In this document: one piece after another, positions 24,784-38,787 of the stretch
How positions within the stretch are numbered: the stretch's first letter is position 1
Layout: every line of letters starts with the position of its first letter
Source: Liquidambar formosana
Lineage: Eukaryota > Streptophyta > Magnoliopsida > Saxifragales > Altingiaceae
Assembly: GCA_039720395.1 (NCBI GenBank)
Contig: CM077831.1
Coordinates: forward strand, 33,887,067-33,951,066
Length of the DNA stretch: 64,000 bases
Direction of reading: 5' to 3'
Notes under the pieces: model-generated
What the model saw: only the letters and a program-made list of their open reading frames with translations
Database searches by the model: none
Told to the model about the DNA's origin: nothing
Translations under genes and position numbers: made by a program

Positions 24784-25155
24784 CGTTGGAAATGATTTAA
24801 ATTAGTATTTTATTTTTTGGATAACATCAAGTTATGGATAAGATTGTGGATAAGATCAAATCTTTTTAGATAAGATCAAATCTTCTTGGATAGATTAGAA
24901 TCTTTGTAATTATGACAAGGATAAGATCAAATCTTTTTGGATAAAATCAAATCTTTTTGGATAGGATAGAATCTTTGTAATTATGACAAAGATTATTTGC
25001 TTCTACTACAAGCCACCTATCCCCCTATATAAAGGGTAGCTGTGGAAGTGTTAGAGAACTAACTTGAAGTTGTCATTCTCTGACTTCCTTGCTAAATAGT
25101 ATACATATGTTATTTTACTTTAAGTTTTATTGGGCATCTTGACAAGAGGTTGAAA
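24784..25155 (+). mobile_element. LTR-like module with GATAAGATC repeats, copy 2
   Basis: Same repeats, TATA box and junction to kinase exon 4 as at 8961-9331. Confidence 0.4.
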
Positions 25156-27052
<1,897 letters not shown>

Positions 27053-28129
27053 CTGCATGGAACAACAAACAACATTTATTAAATTCAATCATTAATATTC
27101 ATACTTGTAGAACATTGCATCTGCAAACTCCTAAATTCTAACACAAGTGTTGAAATGTTGAATGATAATATTGGGATCCTTCTGGTTTCATTCAATATTT
27201 TTCAGATTTTTGCATTTCATTTGAAAGCTTAAAGCTGGTCACAATTCAAGTTCATTGTTTATTGTTTTAATTGGATTTGTAGATTTTTTTTTTTTTTTAG
27301 ATGAATCTGTGATCCTTGCGTGTGTGTGTGTGTGTCAAGAACATGGGATTCTTTTGGCAGGTGTTGCCAAAATTAGTCTAGTGATTCATAGTGGTTCTAT
27401 TTTCTTTTTCTAGCTCTAGTATGCTTTTAAGTTCCGAAAAATTCATTTCCATGTTAAAGGATTATACCTTCTTCTTTTTTTTTCTTTTTTTTTGTAGTGC
27501 CAATTGCCGTGTTACCTTAATCTTCAACATGCTAGTTGTGCTAGTGGCATTTTGATGGGCCCCACTAAATTAGGAGGCTCAGACAGAATCATGTACTTCG
27601 ACAAAAATAAGAGGGTGCACTTAGGTACTTTGTGCGGAATATTTTTCACTTTTACTCTACAGCTGACCGGTTAAGAGTTTGAGAAATTACTTTGAGGCTT
27701 CCTAATTGTCTGCTTACCTAATCTCGAAGGATTTTGAAGAGAGAGAGAGAGAGAGAGATTCTGCATGGACTTTGGCAAGAATTAAGATAAAAAGCCTGCC
27801 AATAGTGGTGGGAAGAACGGAAACGTTTTGGCCTATGAGGGTTAATAAAAATAAAAAGTAGACGATTTTGGCCAACAATGGATAATAGAAAACGAGAATT
27901 ATGGTGATCAAAATCATTGCAATCTGACTAAACATAAGTGCATGATATATGATGATAAATAATTACACTTTAATTTTTTAGGTAAGTAATAATTACACTT
28001 CTCTTCTTTGGTAAATGTTAGGGTGTGTTTGGCTCTCTCGTGAAAATCAATCAATGATTAGCACAATAAACAAAAAACAAAAAACAAAAATCAATCAATG
28101 AGAATTATGGTGATCAAAATCATTAATGG

Positions 28130-28480
28130 AAAATTATGCTATCAATATTAATTGTCAATAGGCCATGACCAATTATTAGTTGGAAATTAATTACATGCAA
28201 TTCATTTCCACTTGCTTTTCCCAAGTCCAAATGTGGTGGCCTTCATGCTATCATTAATTATCGATAGACCATGGCCAATTATTAGTTGGAAATTACATGC
28301 AATTTATTTCCACTTGCTTTGACCAAGTCCAAATCTGGTGGGGCCTTCATGGAAAATTATGCTATCATTAATTATCAATAGGCCATGACCAATTATTAGT
28401 TGGAAATTAATTACAAGCAATTCATTTACACTTGCTTTGCCCAAGTCCAAATGTGGTGGCCTTCATGGAAAATTATGCTA
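28130..28480 (-). repeat. Minisatellite, three units, opposite orientation
   Basis: The ~115 bp unit again. It has one unit more than copy 1, and the extra middle unit carries ATCGATAGACCATGGCC, also seen at 55045, which links copy 2 to the 50.9-56.2 kb segment. Confidence 0.85.
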
Positions 28481-28604
28481 TTATATAAATATTCTTATAT
28501 TTTATCCTATCCAAAATAATTACGATTTTTTCTACAAAATAATAACTATATTTTATCCTCTTGGCCGGCTTCGTTTGCTTATAATGAGTTTCCTTACATA
28601 TATA

Positions 28605-29260
28605 TGTTGCGGAAATTAGACCCAAGGATTGAATTGAAAATCACCACAATGGCAATTCCTACACTCAAAAAAGAAATTAAAGAAATAAATAAATAACAAT
28701 TACTTAACGCATAAAGCAATTTAACGTGGTTCAGCTAATGCTTACATCCACGGGATAACGATCAGAAAGTTTCACTATGAAAATAAGAGTACAAACAAAA
28801 TACAAGAAAGTGGTTATACACTCTCACGTACTCTCACCCACTGAATAAACACCCCTCACAAATATTTTGTATAACTCTCTCGAATGCAACTCTTTGCAAT
28901 TCACCCATTCCAAATGGTTGTCCAAGTCCCCTTTTAATAGTCACAATTACAGCGGCTAACTTCTATAAATTAAGTGTTCAGGACAAACTATTCAAAGGAC
29001 CTAAAGATATAAGCTGAATAGAAAGTCTCCACCATAGGGACAAAAGTCACCTACCCATTTAATGAAGGTAAGACTTTCTTTTCTCAAGAAAGAAGCTGGT
29101 TCTCCTTTCACCAGATTTCAAGAGAGGTGCTTGTTGGGTGTTGGCATATGGACGCCGAATTTCGGCCGCACATGCAATTCTATCAATGTCTTGTCTACAG
29201 ATTTCAGTGAATTTTGGCTCTGAGATTTTTGCCGGCGACAATCGAGCCACAAATTCAACA
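28605..29260 (-). mobile_element. Complete solo LTR, 656 bp, copia-type
   Basis: Starts TGTTGCGG and ends AAATTCAACA (TGTTG...CAACA). It is flanked by ATATA on both sides (28600-28604, 29261-29265), although the site is an AT repeat. On the - strand the second half contains GTGGATGTAGGCATTAGCTG and AACCACGTTAAATTG, words typical of copia LTRs. No internal domain is present. The paralogous stretch at 30895-30915 lacks the LTR and reads TTACATATATACTAC, the empty site. Confidence 0.85.
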
Positions 29261-29504
29261 ATATATATACTACAAAAATGTTTATTCTGATCATTAACTT
29301 TCCTTCATTGACTTAGAACAGTGGTTTTACTCTCAATGAGGGTTTTTAAACCTCTTCAGCCCGTATGTTCTAGAAAAAAATCAACTTCATTGGTTTGAAA
29401 ATTCCATGAGATTGGGTCGAATAGCGACATGTATAACAAAAAAGTTCATATTGTATCAATTTACACTCATTTTTATACTTAACCTACCAAATAAGACCCA
29501 CCTA

Positions 29505-30359
29505 ATGTGCCGTAGGCGTTGTAAATTTCTATTCCTCCTATTACAATTAAGATGACAAAAGCAGACAACAAAGGAAAAGGTTTAAAAACTTGAATGAATC
29601 ACAAAGGTGCATGGACTGAATGTAACACGTGGGGAGCAGTTGAAGGTATATGGAAAAATCCAGTTTTTCTAACTTTTAATTTTTATTCCTTTTTGGTTCA
29701 CCCCTTGTTGACTTTGACTTGTAGCTATCATGACCAGTAATTCCCCCTAATTAGTTTCATATCTTTTGTCCTCTCCAAAATAATAACTTATATTTTATTC
29801 TTTCCGGCCGGTTATGTTGGCAGATAATGAGTTTCCATACAAGAAAACGCTGCACGTTGTGTGTACTGGATTTGTAACACTGTTCTTCCATAAGTTTTTT
29901 TAACACATAAAAAAAAAGACAAGCCAATGAGGGATTTCTATTCAGCAGCTGTCAATGAGAATTTCTAATCTTCTTATTTTCAGCTGGAAAATGGTGGTTG
30001 TGGCAACAAACACAGCCCATTAAAGACTATATATAGCTACTGAAATAGTTTGGAAACATATTTGCTTCGAGAGCTCTCTTCCTCGGAACAATAGAAAACT
30101 GAAAAAAAAAAAAAAATTCAATTTCTCACAATATAAATTTACCTACATGAGTTGCCAGGATGAAGATTACCTAAACAAACGAAGACAAGTATTGACTGTA
30201 ATCCCACCAAACAAGGAATTAGAATAGTCAGTCTACCCAATTGTCTCCAATGATTAATGGGTGGATGCACTCATCGAAAAAAAAGATCCAAGAAAATGGG
30301 TGGCCCATTTTAGCTGAAGGTCTAAAAGCTTTAAAATGTGGGTATGAGTCTCTGTCAGT
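29505..30359 (+). repeat. Inserted partial copy of the promoter-like block
   Basis: After a copy-2-specific junction (29550-29580: GATGACAAAAGCAGACAACAAAGG) this follows positions 553-1327 of copy 1: W-boxes near 29706, TATA near 30027, and the first 130 bp of the 240 bp repeat. It stops at CTCTGTCAGT. Confidence 0.85.
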
Positions 30360-30725
30360 AAGTCATACATATATTAATGGAGAAAAACAAATTGCAAAAC
30401 TTTAAGGTTTAAACTCATGCCTAATGCTCGAACAAGATTATATTGCAAACTGTGTGGATAAGTGATTCTATTAATTTTACAACTTATAAGTGACCTAGGA
30501 ATGAGAAATAAAAATACATGATACTTACAATAATCATTAAATTATCTATCATACAAATTTTGTTTTTTTTACAATTTTTATATCAAAATTATTATTGCTA
30601 CAACTATTATCTGTGTTACAATACAAGAACTTCAAATATAACCACCTACTGCAGAACTTGAACCCTGAATCTTTCCCCACTGAAGGAGCAGAAGTGCCAC
30701 CATTGACGGATTTTAAATTATTAAC
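30360..30725. repeat. Inserted copy of the 3' flank of the S-receptor kinase gene
   Basis: Matches 41262-41617, the sequence downstream of the kinase gene's last exon (AAGTCATACAT, CATGCCTAATGCTCGAACAAG, GAAGGAGCAGAAGTGCCACC). It joins the preceding piece with about 3 bp overlap. Confidence 0.82.
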
Positions 30726-30787
30726 ACACTGTAAATAGTAGACAAAATGATGAATTTTCCATGAAATGTTCTACCATAAAAAAAAAC

Positions 30788-31010
30788 ATATAAATATTCT
30801 TATATTTTATCCTATCCAAAATAATTACTATTTTTTCTACAAAGTAATAACTATATTTTATCCTCTTGGCCGGCTTTGTTTGCTTATAATGAGTTTCCTT
30901 ACATATATACTACAAAAATGTTTATTCATTGACTTAGAAGAGTGGTTTTACTCTCAATGAGGGTTTTTAAACCACTTCAGCTAATACGCCGAATAGCGAC
31001 ATGTATAACA
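30788..31010. repeat. Copy of the region around the solo LTR, without the LTR
   Basis: Repeats the ATAAATATTCTTATATTTTATCC...GAGTTTCCTTACATATATA sequence found before the LTR and the ACTACAAAAATGTTTATTC sequence found after it, with the LTR absent. The original continuation of copy 2 (CGAATAGCGACATG) resumes near 30990. Confidence 0.8.
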
Positions 31011-31069
31011 AAAAAGTTAATATTGTATCAATTTACACTTATTTTTATACTTAACCTACCAAATAAGAC

Positions 31070-31935
31070 CCACCTAATGTGCCGTAGGCGTTCTAAATTT
31101 CTATTCCTCCTATTACAATTAAGAGGGATCGGATCCCTCCAATCTACTAATGTCCAATTGGGACCAGTTAACGGCTCTCAATTGCCCACCCAAATCTAAG
31201 GGTTCTTGACAAGCCACATCACCTAGCAAACTTATTCTCACGTTACTGCCTTACCAGACCACCGTTCCGTCACTTTAACGGCAATGCAATAGGGAAGACA
31301 GAAGAACTCCTTCCAAAAATTCAGGCTCTTTCCTTATTTGCTTTCCTATCAATTCGGTAAATTAATTCTTCTCCTTTTGACTTTCTTTCTACCCAAAGTT
31401 GAAAAAAAGAAAAAAAAAAAAACCAGATCCATATTGCTATAGGTTCTGCCTTGAACTGGATTTTGATGTATTCAGTGAGAAAGATTGGTTCGGTTGTCTT
31501 CGAACAAAACTTGAATATCTTCCCAGAATGAGGTATGTGGAGATTTGCAATACAAAGCAAATGAATTGAATCTCGTCGCATTTCATTTGAATTGAATAAT
31601 CTTTGAATTGAGAGCTCATAATTGTTTTTGTTTTTTTCCCCCTTTAAAGTAATCAGTTTATGTAGACTTGTATTGAATTGTGTTTGATCTTAAAAAATAG
31701 TTGGATTATTCAGATAGCTTTTGCTGTGCATTAAAGGTGTTCGATAAATTGTTGTAACCGAACATCTTATTTATTTTTGATTTTTTATGGGTTCTTTTAG
31801 CACCTTCAATTCCCTAACTCTTTCTTGCTATGAAATACGAATTCACTTCGTTCGATTATGTCGTAGAAATTTTGTCATTGTAGGTTCCAATGGGTGTGGA
31901 GGTTCCATTTGATCATTTGATCAGGTGAACTCGTT
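31070..31935 (+). other. Exon-like block of unidentified gene, copy 2
   Basis: Counterpart of 13060-13925 with very few changes (for example CAACGGG to CAATGGG). Confidence 0.25.
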
Positions 31936-32187
31936 CAGTTGGATATTAGCTACTTCTATGCATAAAAATAAAAATAAAAATTCTTTGGTATCATGTTTTA
32001 GAAGTCAGTAAGTATATAGCAAAATCAATATATCATTTCTCTTTAGTTTTGGGGTAATTTTATGATACCCACAAGATTTTTAGGATACCATACCCACTTA
32101 CTATTTGAAATGGTTCACTTATCATTTGAAGTGGTCCAAAATGGCCAACTTATCATTTGAAGTGACCCACTTACCATTTGAAGTGGC

Positions 32188-33350
32188 CAGGGGCGGATGC
32201 ACTAAGGTGCATTTGCCCGCACGTGCAATCACTCAAATATAAAAAATAAAATAAAATGAATAAGTAATGTTATTTAAATTTATTTAAATTTACTTAAATG
32301 CTTTAATCCCATTGAGAAAAAATGGTTAATTTGATTAAATTTGGTTAAATTTTGGTTAAATTTACTAATGTACACCACTTGTGTAGATTATATAAAGTTG
32401 GGTTTAATTTGTAAATTGGTTTTTATGGTGTATATGCTTGTTAGTTTTATGTACTATTTTATCATTTCTATTCAGTCATGTCAATGTGTAGTCTTGCGAC
32501 TTTCCCTCTTTTCCCATCTTGTTAAGATTTTGTCCCACATAGGGTAAATGGGAATAAGAATGCTACGAATAGTATATAAGGTTCTACATTTCTAAAAGTC
32601 ACCTATGCATTTTAAAGTATGGTATGCCTATTGTTTTATGTCATTTCATCACTTCTAGTCAACCATGCCGATATGTGGTCCTACCTTTCTCTTTTCCTTA
32701 TCCAACTCTTAGAAGCAAATATCTATATATATATATATATATAAAATTAAGAAAATTTTCTAGATCTGCCCCTTACTCCAAGGAGTTGCTATTTTTATAT
32801 AAGATCTAGTAAATCTAGACATCGACTCGTTTAATTTTCCACAGAAGATTTTGACTCTTCGATCCATTCTTAAATTGTAACAAATACGTATTTGTCTTGT
32901 CCATATTTTGAATATGCACCGATCAATCCATTATAGCTACTCTTATCTACCACCATTAATTATGCTCAAGCGACTCTAAAAATATATCCTTTTGATCCTT
33001 GAATCGTAACTCAAATGTATTTGTTTGTATTCGAGTATGCATCTATCTTAGCTACTGTCATTTACCACCATTATGATCAAGTGACCCTAGCAAGGAATAT
33101 AACCTTTCAATCCTTAAATCGTTCTTGTCTATATTCAAGTACGCGTCCATCTTAGCTACCCTCATCTACCACCATTATGATCAAGTGACCCTAACTAGGA
33201 ATATAACCTTTCGGTTCTTAAATCATACCTAACATGTATTTGTCTCATCTACCACCATTATGATCTTAGCTACTCTCATCTACCACTATTATGATCAAGT
33301 GACCCTAGTATGCATCTATCTTAGCTACTCTCATCTACCACTATTATGAT
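32188..33350. mobile_element. hAT-like element, right end missing
   Basis: Same left end CAGGGGCGGATGC as at 14178, preceded by GAAGTGGC. It runs into the internal tandem repeats and is cut at about 33350, so the right inverted end is lost at the junction with the third copy. Confidence 0.7.
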
Positions 33351-33514
33351 CATGTGCCGTAGGCGTTGTAAATTTCTATTCCTCCTATTACAATTAAGAT
33401 GACAAAAGCAGACAACAAAGGAAAAGGTTTAAAAACTTGAATGAATCACAAAGGTGCATGGACTGAATGTAACACGTGGGGAGCAGTTGAAGGTATATGG
33501 AAAAATCCAGTTTT

Positions 33515-33950
33515 TCTAACTTTTAATTTTTATTCCTTTTTGGTTCACTCCTTGTTGACTTTGACTTGTAGCTATCATGACCAGTAATTAGTTTCATATC
33601 TTTTGTCCTCTCCAAAATAATAACTTATATTTTATTCTTTCCGGCCGGTTATGTTGGCAGATAATGAGTTTCCATACAAGAAAACGCTGCACGTTGTGTG
33701 TACTGGATTTGTAACACTGTTCTTCCATAAGTTTTTTTAACACATAAAAAAAAAGACAAGCCAATGAGGGATTTCTATTCAGCAGCTGTCAATGAGAATT
33801 TCTAATCTTCTTATTTTCAGCTGGAAAATGGTGGTTGTGGCAACAAACACAGCCCATTAAAGACTATATATAGCTACTGAAATAGTTTGGAAACATATTT
33901 GCTTCGAGAGCTCTCTTCCTCGGAACAATAGAAAACTGAAAAAAAAAAAA
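33515..33950 (+). promoter_or_regulatory. Promoter-like block, copy 3
   Basis: Paired TTGACT near 33555 and TATATATA near 33866, as at 641-1075. Confidence 0.35.
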
Positions 33951-34064
33951 AAATTCAATTTCTCACAATATAAATTTACCTACATGAGTTGCCAGGATGA
34001 AGATTACCTAAACAAACGAAGACAAGTATTGACTGTAATCCCACCAAACAAGGAATTAGAATAG

Positions 34065-35040
34065 TCAGTCTACCCAATTGTCTCCAATGATTAATGGGTG
34101 GATGCACTCATCGAAAAAAAAGATCCAAGAAAATGGGTGGCCCATTTTAGCTGAAGGTCTAAAAGCTTTAAAATGTGGGTATGAGTCTCTGTCAGTGGTT
34201 AAACGAAAGTATGAGGAACCTGCCCCTACATTATTTTGTTCAACACTTGATTCAAAAGGAGCAGTTGATGTGGATCCACGTGGCATCAAACAAAGGGGTT
34301 AATTAATCTCATGCACCACGCACCGCAGGTTATATAGTAATTTCCAACTAATAATTGATCATGGCCTATTGATAATTAATGATAGAATAATTTTCCATGA
34401 AGGCCCCACCAAATTTGGACTTGGGCAAAGCAAGTGGAAATGAATTGCATGTAATTTCCAACTAATAATTGGTCATGGCCTATTGATAATTAATGATAGC
34501 ATAATTTTCCATGAATGCCACCACATTTGGACTTGGGCAAAGCAAGGGGAAATGAATTGCATGTAATTAATTTCCAACTAATAATTGGTCATGGTCTATT
34601 GACAATTAATGATAGCATAATTTTCCATTAAGGCCACCACATTTGGACTTGGGCAAAGCAAGTGGATATGAATTCTTGCCAAATTCTAGTTTACTATTCT
34701 TCATTGTTACAATTAAAGAGACCACGACAATTTGTCTTACAATTAAAGAGATCAAGACAAGTCGTTTTCCTTTATTGACTTAGAATAGTCAGTCTACCCA
34801 GCGTCTCCAATGATTAATGGGTGGATGCACTCAGCGAAAAAAAAGATCAAGATAATGGGTGTGGTCCATTTTGGCTGAAGGTCTAAAAGCTTTAAAATGT
34901 GGATATGAGTCTCTGTCAGTGGTTAAACGAAAGTATGAGGAAGCTGCCCCTACATTATTTTGTTCAAAACTTGATTCAAAAGGAGCAGTCGATGTGGATC
35001 CCACGAGGCATCAAACAAACGGGTTAATTATTTTTTTATA
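34065..35040. repeat. Twin 240 bp repeats and minisatellite, copy 3
   Basis: Twin repeats at about 34062-34304 and 34790-35030, minisatellite 34338-34672. The second repeat has a 2 bp gain (GGGTGTGGTCC), which shifts its frame against copies 1 and 2. Confidence 0.75.
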
Positions 35041-35071
35041 CCATCAATTTTGAAATAGTCTCAATTTACTT

Positions 35072-35345
35072 CACTACAAAAAACTTAGGCTTTGCCGGCT
35101 GTTAAAACTGCCAGTAAAGGCTTGACATCTGGCCAGTAAATGATTTGCCGGCAATCACAATATCAGCCGACCAATCCTCAGTCGGCAAAGCCTTTCCTGG
35201 CTTGTACAATTATAGCCGGGAAAAGTGGTTAATACTGGCAATGGAAACAGCTGGCAATGATTGAACCAACAGCCAGCAAAGCCTTGCCCAGCAGCTAGCA
35301 AGCATCAACAATTAGAGAACAGGGGGTTACACGTTTGATGCTTTA
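35072..35345 (+). mobile_element. CACTA-type transposon terminus
   Basis: At 35072 the duplicated block is replaced by CACTACAAAAAACTTAGG, a standard CACTA (En/Spm) end. Subterminal repeats follow: GCCGGC, GCCAGTAAA, GCCGGCAA, GTCGGCAAAGCC, GCCGGGAAAA. In the uninterrupted copies the site reads ATTTACTTCACGAAC, so insertion is precise to within the TTC/CTT ambiguity. I did not find the other end (TTTTTTGTAGTG plus CACGAACTTG) within the window. No transposase frame was seen. The size of the element is therefore open. Confidence 0.72.
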
Positions 35346-35454
35346 TTGGGCAGCTTAAACTACCTCTATTGGGCAGCCCATTTAACCCGACCCAAACGCA
35401 CAAATGGGCTCTCAACACAACCCAAACAAACCATGCTATTGCTGTGTAAAAAAA

Positions 35455-35620
35455 TATCATTCATCCTTTATTATTCCAAGCATCCAAAAAACCATTCATC
35501 CTTTATCATTCCAAGCATCCAAAAATTATCAGTATTACAAAAGCCAAAATTACATTTAAAAAAAAAAAAAGAAAAACATTCATCCTTTATTATTCCAAGC
35601 ATTCAAAGTGAGAACAAAAG
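35455..35620 (+). repeat. Short tandem repeat CATTCATCCTTTATTATTCC
   Basis: Three copies of a ~33 bp unit ending AAGCATCCAAAA/AAGCATTCAAAG, at about 35458, 35492 and 35577; a run of A separates the last from the others. Confidence 0.7.
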
Positions 35621-36326
35621 AATAGAACACCCACAGCTGCCTGAATCCCATTCAACATGCTTGCTACTAATTTTATGAGAAATGATCCTTCTGAAACCTG
35701 CAAAAAAGTAAATAAATAAATGTTTCATTAGATCCATTTGCAGAAATTTGCCTAGAGCTCGTTTTCACCATTACTAAAATAAAAATAGAGAGAACATATA
35801 TTACATATTGTTCAACCCTACAAACGAATCCATTTGTCTGCTAGTGTAACAGCTTGTTTTCAAAAGAAGGGAATCATGATTTTCTACAATAGTAGGATCA
35901 CAGTAATAATGACTAAAAAGATTAATGAAGTCAAAAAAACATACAGGAAATTCCTCATGATAATAACCAGTAGAGATTTGCTCATAAAACTACTCTAACA
36001 ATAAACGACTATTACATATAGTAGGCCAAGACAAATGTGTGTTATTACACAGTCAACAAGCATACACCTAGCATCGATCATTTTGCTTTGAAATTCAACA
36101 TTAAATTAAAATATCGGTGACATGAGATCGCATAGGTTTGTGGTGGCATGATGCTATGAAGTTTGTTTTGGGGACATTAATTAATTACTCAAACAAATTA
36201 CGTAAAGTAGAAAAATGATAAATAAAAATTGAGAGAAATTAAACATAAATTCTTTAATACACATTCTATTTAACAGAAATTCTATATATGATTGAGGGAA
36301 CTAATTGAATGGGCTTGAACACTAAC

Positions 36327-36411
36327 CATCTGCTTTTGCCAGAGTCTCAAGTGCCTTAGTCCGGCATTTCTGGCACTTCATCTCTACCTTCATTACTATC
36401 TTTTGCTGCAT
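36327..36411 (-). pseudogene. Exon 1 of a heavy-metal-associated (HIPP-like) gene
   Basis: From ATG at 36411 the frame reads MQQKIVMKVEMKCQKCR, then TKALETLAKAD, and ends at a GT donor (G|GTTAGT) after 85 bp. It is the first beta strand, CxxC motif and first helix of an HMA metal-binding domain, as in plant HIPP-type proteins, which commonly have exactly such a short first exon. I could not find the following exon on the - strand below 36326. The piece is isolated among non-coding sequence just inside the CACTA-type terminus, so I read it as a captured gene fragment. Confidence 0.6.
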
Positions 36412-36419
36412 AATATCGG

Positions 36420-37650
36420 CAATTGGGAGTCAGATGTTTTAGAATAAATTTTTCTTTTAAAAAAAAAATTGAGGGAGTGGGGGTTGGTTAGTTTAAGAGA
36501 TCTGATTGCGATGCATCTTCATGCCATCGAAGGTATAATCATACACAACCTTGAATCTTCAATGGGGCCATATAAAAAGGAGTTGGAACCATAATGATAA
36601 TAATTGTTATAGTATCAATTTTGACAATTCAAGAACTGCCCCTGTCTGAGATATGCAACTGTCATTAATATGATTCTGGTTGCCACTCTCTGGAATAACC
36701 TCAGTCACAATGATAGAATTTTTACAAAATTATATGTAAAACACAATGCTACAATTCAAATTACATATATATTTATATTACATACAATTTTCTGACCAAT
36801 AGAGAGAGAAAAGACACTCCATTCTATCACACAGATGATAGATTTTCAGCAACTGAAGGTTCGATAACATGGTGGGTTGTGTTTAAAGTTTTGGCACTAC
36901 AAAAGCCATTGACAATAGTAGGCACCCATTTTACAAGCAAGCAAGCAGCACATGTTTTAGTCATTTCTTCCTCTAGAGTTTTCATAGCCAACAAAATTAG
37001 TAGGAATAATTGTTGACTATCATATAAGACTGATATTCTCTTATAGTATTAAAAGTCTACTGTCTGAAGAATTATGAGATGATAGTCTGAATTCAGATAT
37101 CATCCAAGCAGTGTGCTATGTATATTCCTTGGGGTGTTAGGGCCTATGTGTTCACAGGGCACAAGTACTATAAATAAAGCATAAAACTCGCAACAAATGA
37201 AGATATACACATAAAATGAATTGGAAAATATTGGGAAGATTAAACTTTTTCCACAAAGATTCTTACCGCAAATTTTGTTCTTTGTACAATTCTCATCCTC
37301 AATTAAAACGTCAAGAAAAATTGGAAAAAGAAAAGGAAGGAAAAAAGAAAAAAAGAAAGCAGCCCACATGCCATTTTAGATGACTACAGTTGGTGTAGAT
37401 TCCCATCTGAACATTACAGTGTTATCTGTGAATTCTGGTGTTTCTGTCAGATAATTTCACTCTTCGAACTGCAAAAATGCTAAAGCCATTTCCTCAATGG
37501 ATAACCAACAATGGACGCAAATTCAGAAACTTAAGCATATAGCAGCAGCCAGCAGTAATAGCAGTAGCAGTACTAGTATATAGAGTTATTTCTAAATTGT
37601 GGGCTTTTCTTTTAAACTTTAAAGCCCTGTCCTTGACGTTTGAGACAACC
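36420..37650. other. No gene seen
   Basis: AT-rich sequence between the HIPP-like exon and the first 75 bp direct repeat. Short frames only, including a phenylalanine-rich one at 37100-37369 (-) over an A/G-rich patch. No domain recognised. Confidence 0.4.
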
Positions 37651-37655
37651 CTGTG

Positions 37656-37730
37656 TAACTCCCATGGAGTTAGAAAGCATATCCAGAAACTCCCACCAAG
37701 CCTGAACTTACTAAAAACCCTCAAAATTGT
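37656..37730 (+). repeat. 75 bp direct repeat, left of sulfate-transporter exons
   Basis: TAACTCCCATGGAGTTAGAA...ACCCTCAAAATTG; the same 75 bases recur at 38788-38862, apparently without change. They bracket the transporter fragment. The repeat itself begins with a small palindrome (CTAACTCCATGGGAGTTA type). Confidence 0.85.
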
Positions 37731-37887
37731 CACCTATAGTTGGACTCTGTTAGTATCAATACCTTATTGACTCTGTTTTCCTACTGGGTTCTGTTAGGAA
37801 TAAATACAATTGTCTTCTACTCTTTTTATTTTTTTATTTTTCATTTTTTTAATAAGTAGTAAATTAACTGAATTTTGTTTTATGCAG

Positions 37888-38560
37888 ACTCAAGTTTTGT
37901 GCCACCATTGATATATTCCATCCTTGGGAGTTCTAGACATCTCGCAGTTGGTCCAGTCTCAATAGCATCCTTGGTAATGGGCACGATGCTCAGTGAGGTG
38001 GTTTCCTATAGTGAAGAGCCAATTCTGTATCTTAAATTGGCCTTCACTGCTACCTTCTTTGCTGGTTTATTTCAGGCTTCTCTGGGTCTACTAAGGTATT
38101 AGACTTTGCATATTCTAAGCTTTGATCATTGTTCACTTTATTTTGTGAGAATATATGGTAGATTTTTTCTTCATGCCAAGGTGATAGTGATGACTATTAG
38201 GGAAAAAAAAAGTGGTAGCTGACAATGGTGGTTACAAATATAACACTTAACTTCTGCTTCATATTAAGATAAAAGTAACTTTTCCAGTAGAGCAGTAGGC
38301 AAAATGACACAAGGTGGAAAAATTTGCCAGGTAGATAATTGGTTCCCCTGTTCACGAACATTAATTGATTTTGTTTTATGATTTGCAGGTTGGGTTTTAT
38401 AATTGATTTTCTCTCAAAGCCAACACTTATTGGGTTCATGGCCGGTTCAGCAGTCATCGTATCATTGCAACAGCTAAAAGGGTTGCTTGGAATTGTCCAC
38501 TTCACTAGCAAGATGGGAATTATTCCTGTATTGTCCTCTGTTTTCAAGCACAGAGAAGAG
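37888..38560 (+). pseudogene. Two-exon fragment of a SULTR3-type sulfate transporter
   Basis: Exon A (37888-38095) follows TTTTATGCAG and reads SSFVPPLIYSILGSSRHLAV, GPVSIASLVMGTMLSEVVS, then FFAGLFQASLGLLR. Exon B (38389-38560) follows ATTTGCAG and reads LGFIIDFLSKPTLIGFMAGS, AVIVSLQQLKGLLGIVHFT, then SVFKHREE, ending at a GT donor. The exons join in phase (AG|G) with a 293 bp intron. These are membrane helices near the N-terminal third of the SLC26/SulP plant SULTR3 family. A full protein has ~650 residues and ~12 exons; nothing before or after is present, so this is a fragment, but both exons are free of lesions, so capture is recent. It lies between 75 bp direct repeats. Confidence 0.82.
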
Positions 38561-38787
38561 GTGAGAGGCTTTAATTATGAGGAATAATCTGACTTTTTGG
38601 GTCTAAGGTACTATTTTATAGCATTCTGGAAATACTTTTGGTGATAAAAAATCAAAGCGATTTTTATGCTTTCAGAAGCAAGGAAAGTACTTTCAGATTG
38701 TTCATCAAATGGTGCACTAGCTTAGATAATAAATTTTATTAATGGCATCTATTCAGTTGGCAGATCAGGGAATAATCCTTCAACAAG

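Larger units (their letters stand above)
33352..35071. repeat. Third, truncated copy of the duplicated unit
   Basis: Repeats the unit from the equivalent of position ~553 of copy 1 (GGTTTAAAAACTTGAATG) through the promoter-like block, twin 240 bp repeats and the ~115 bp minisatellite. It then stops abruptly at 35071 inside the left arm of the MULE-like foldback element, where a CACTA-type terminus begins. The first ~75 bp are shared with the insert at 29505, so this junction pre-existed and was copied. Confidence 0.88.

Noticed and set aside
37100..37369. Phenylalanine-rich - strand frame near the transporter fragment as another exon
   Set aside because: Low-complexity A/G patch on the + strand; no resemblance to SULTR or any domain I know.
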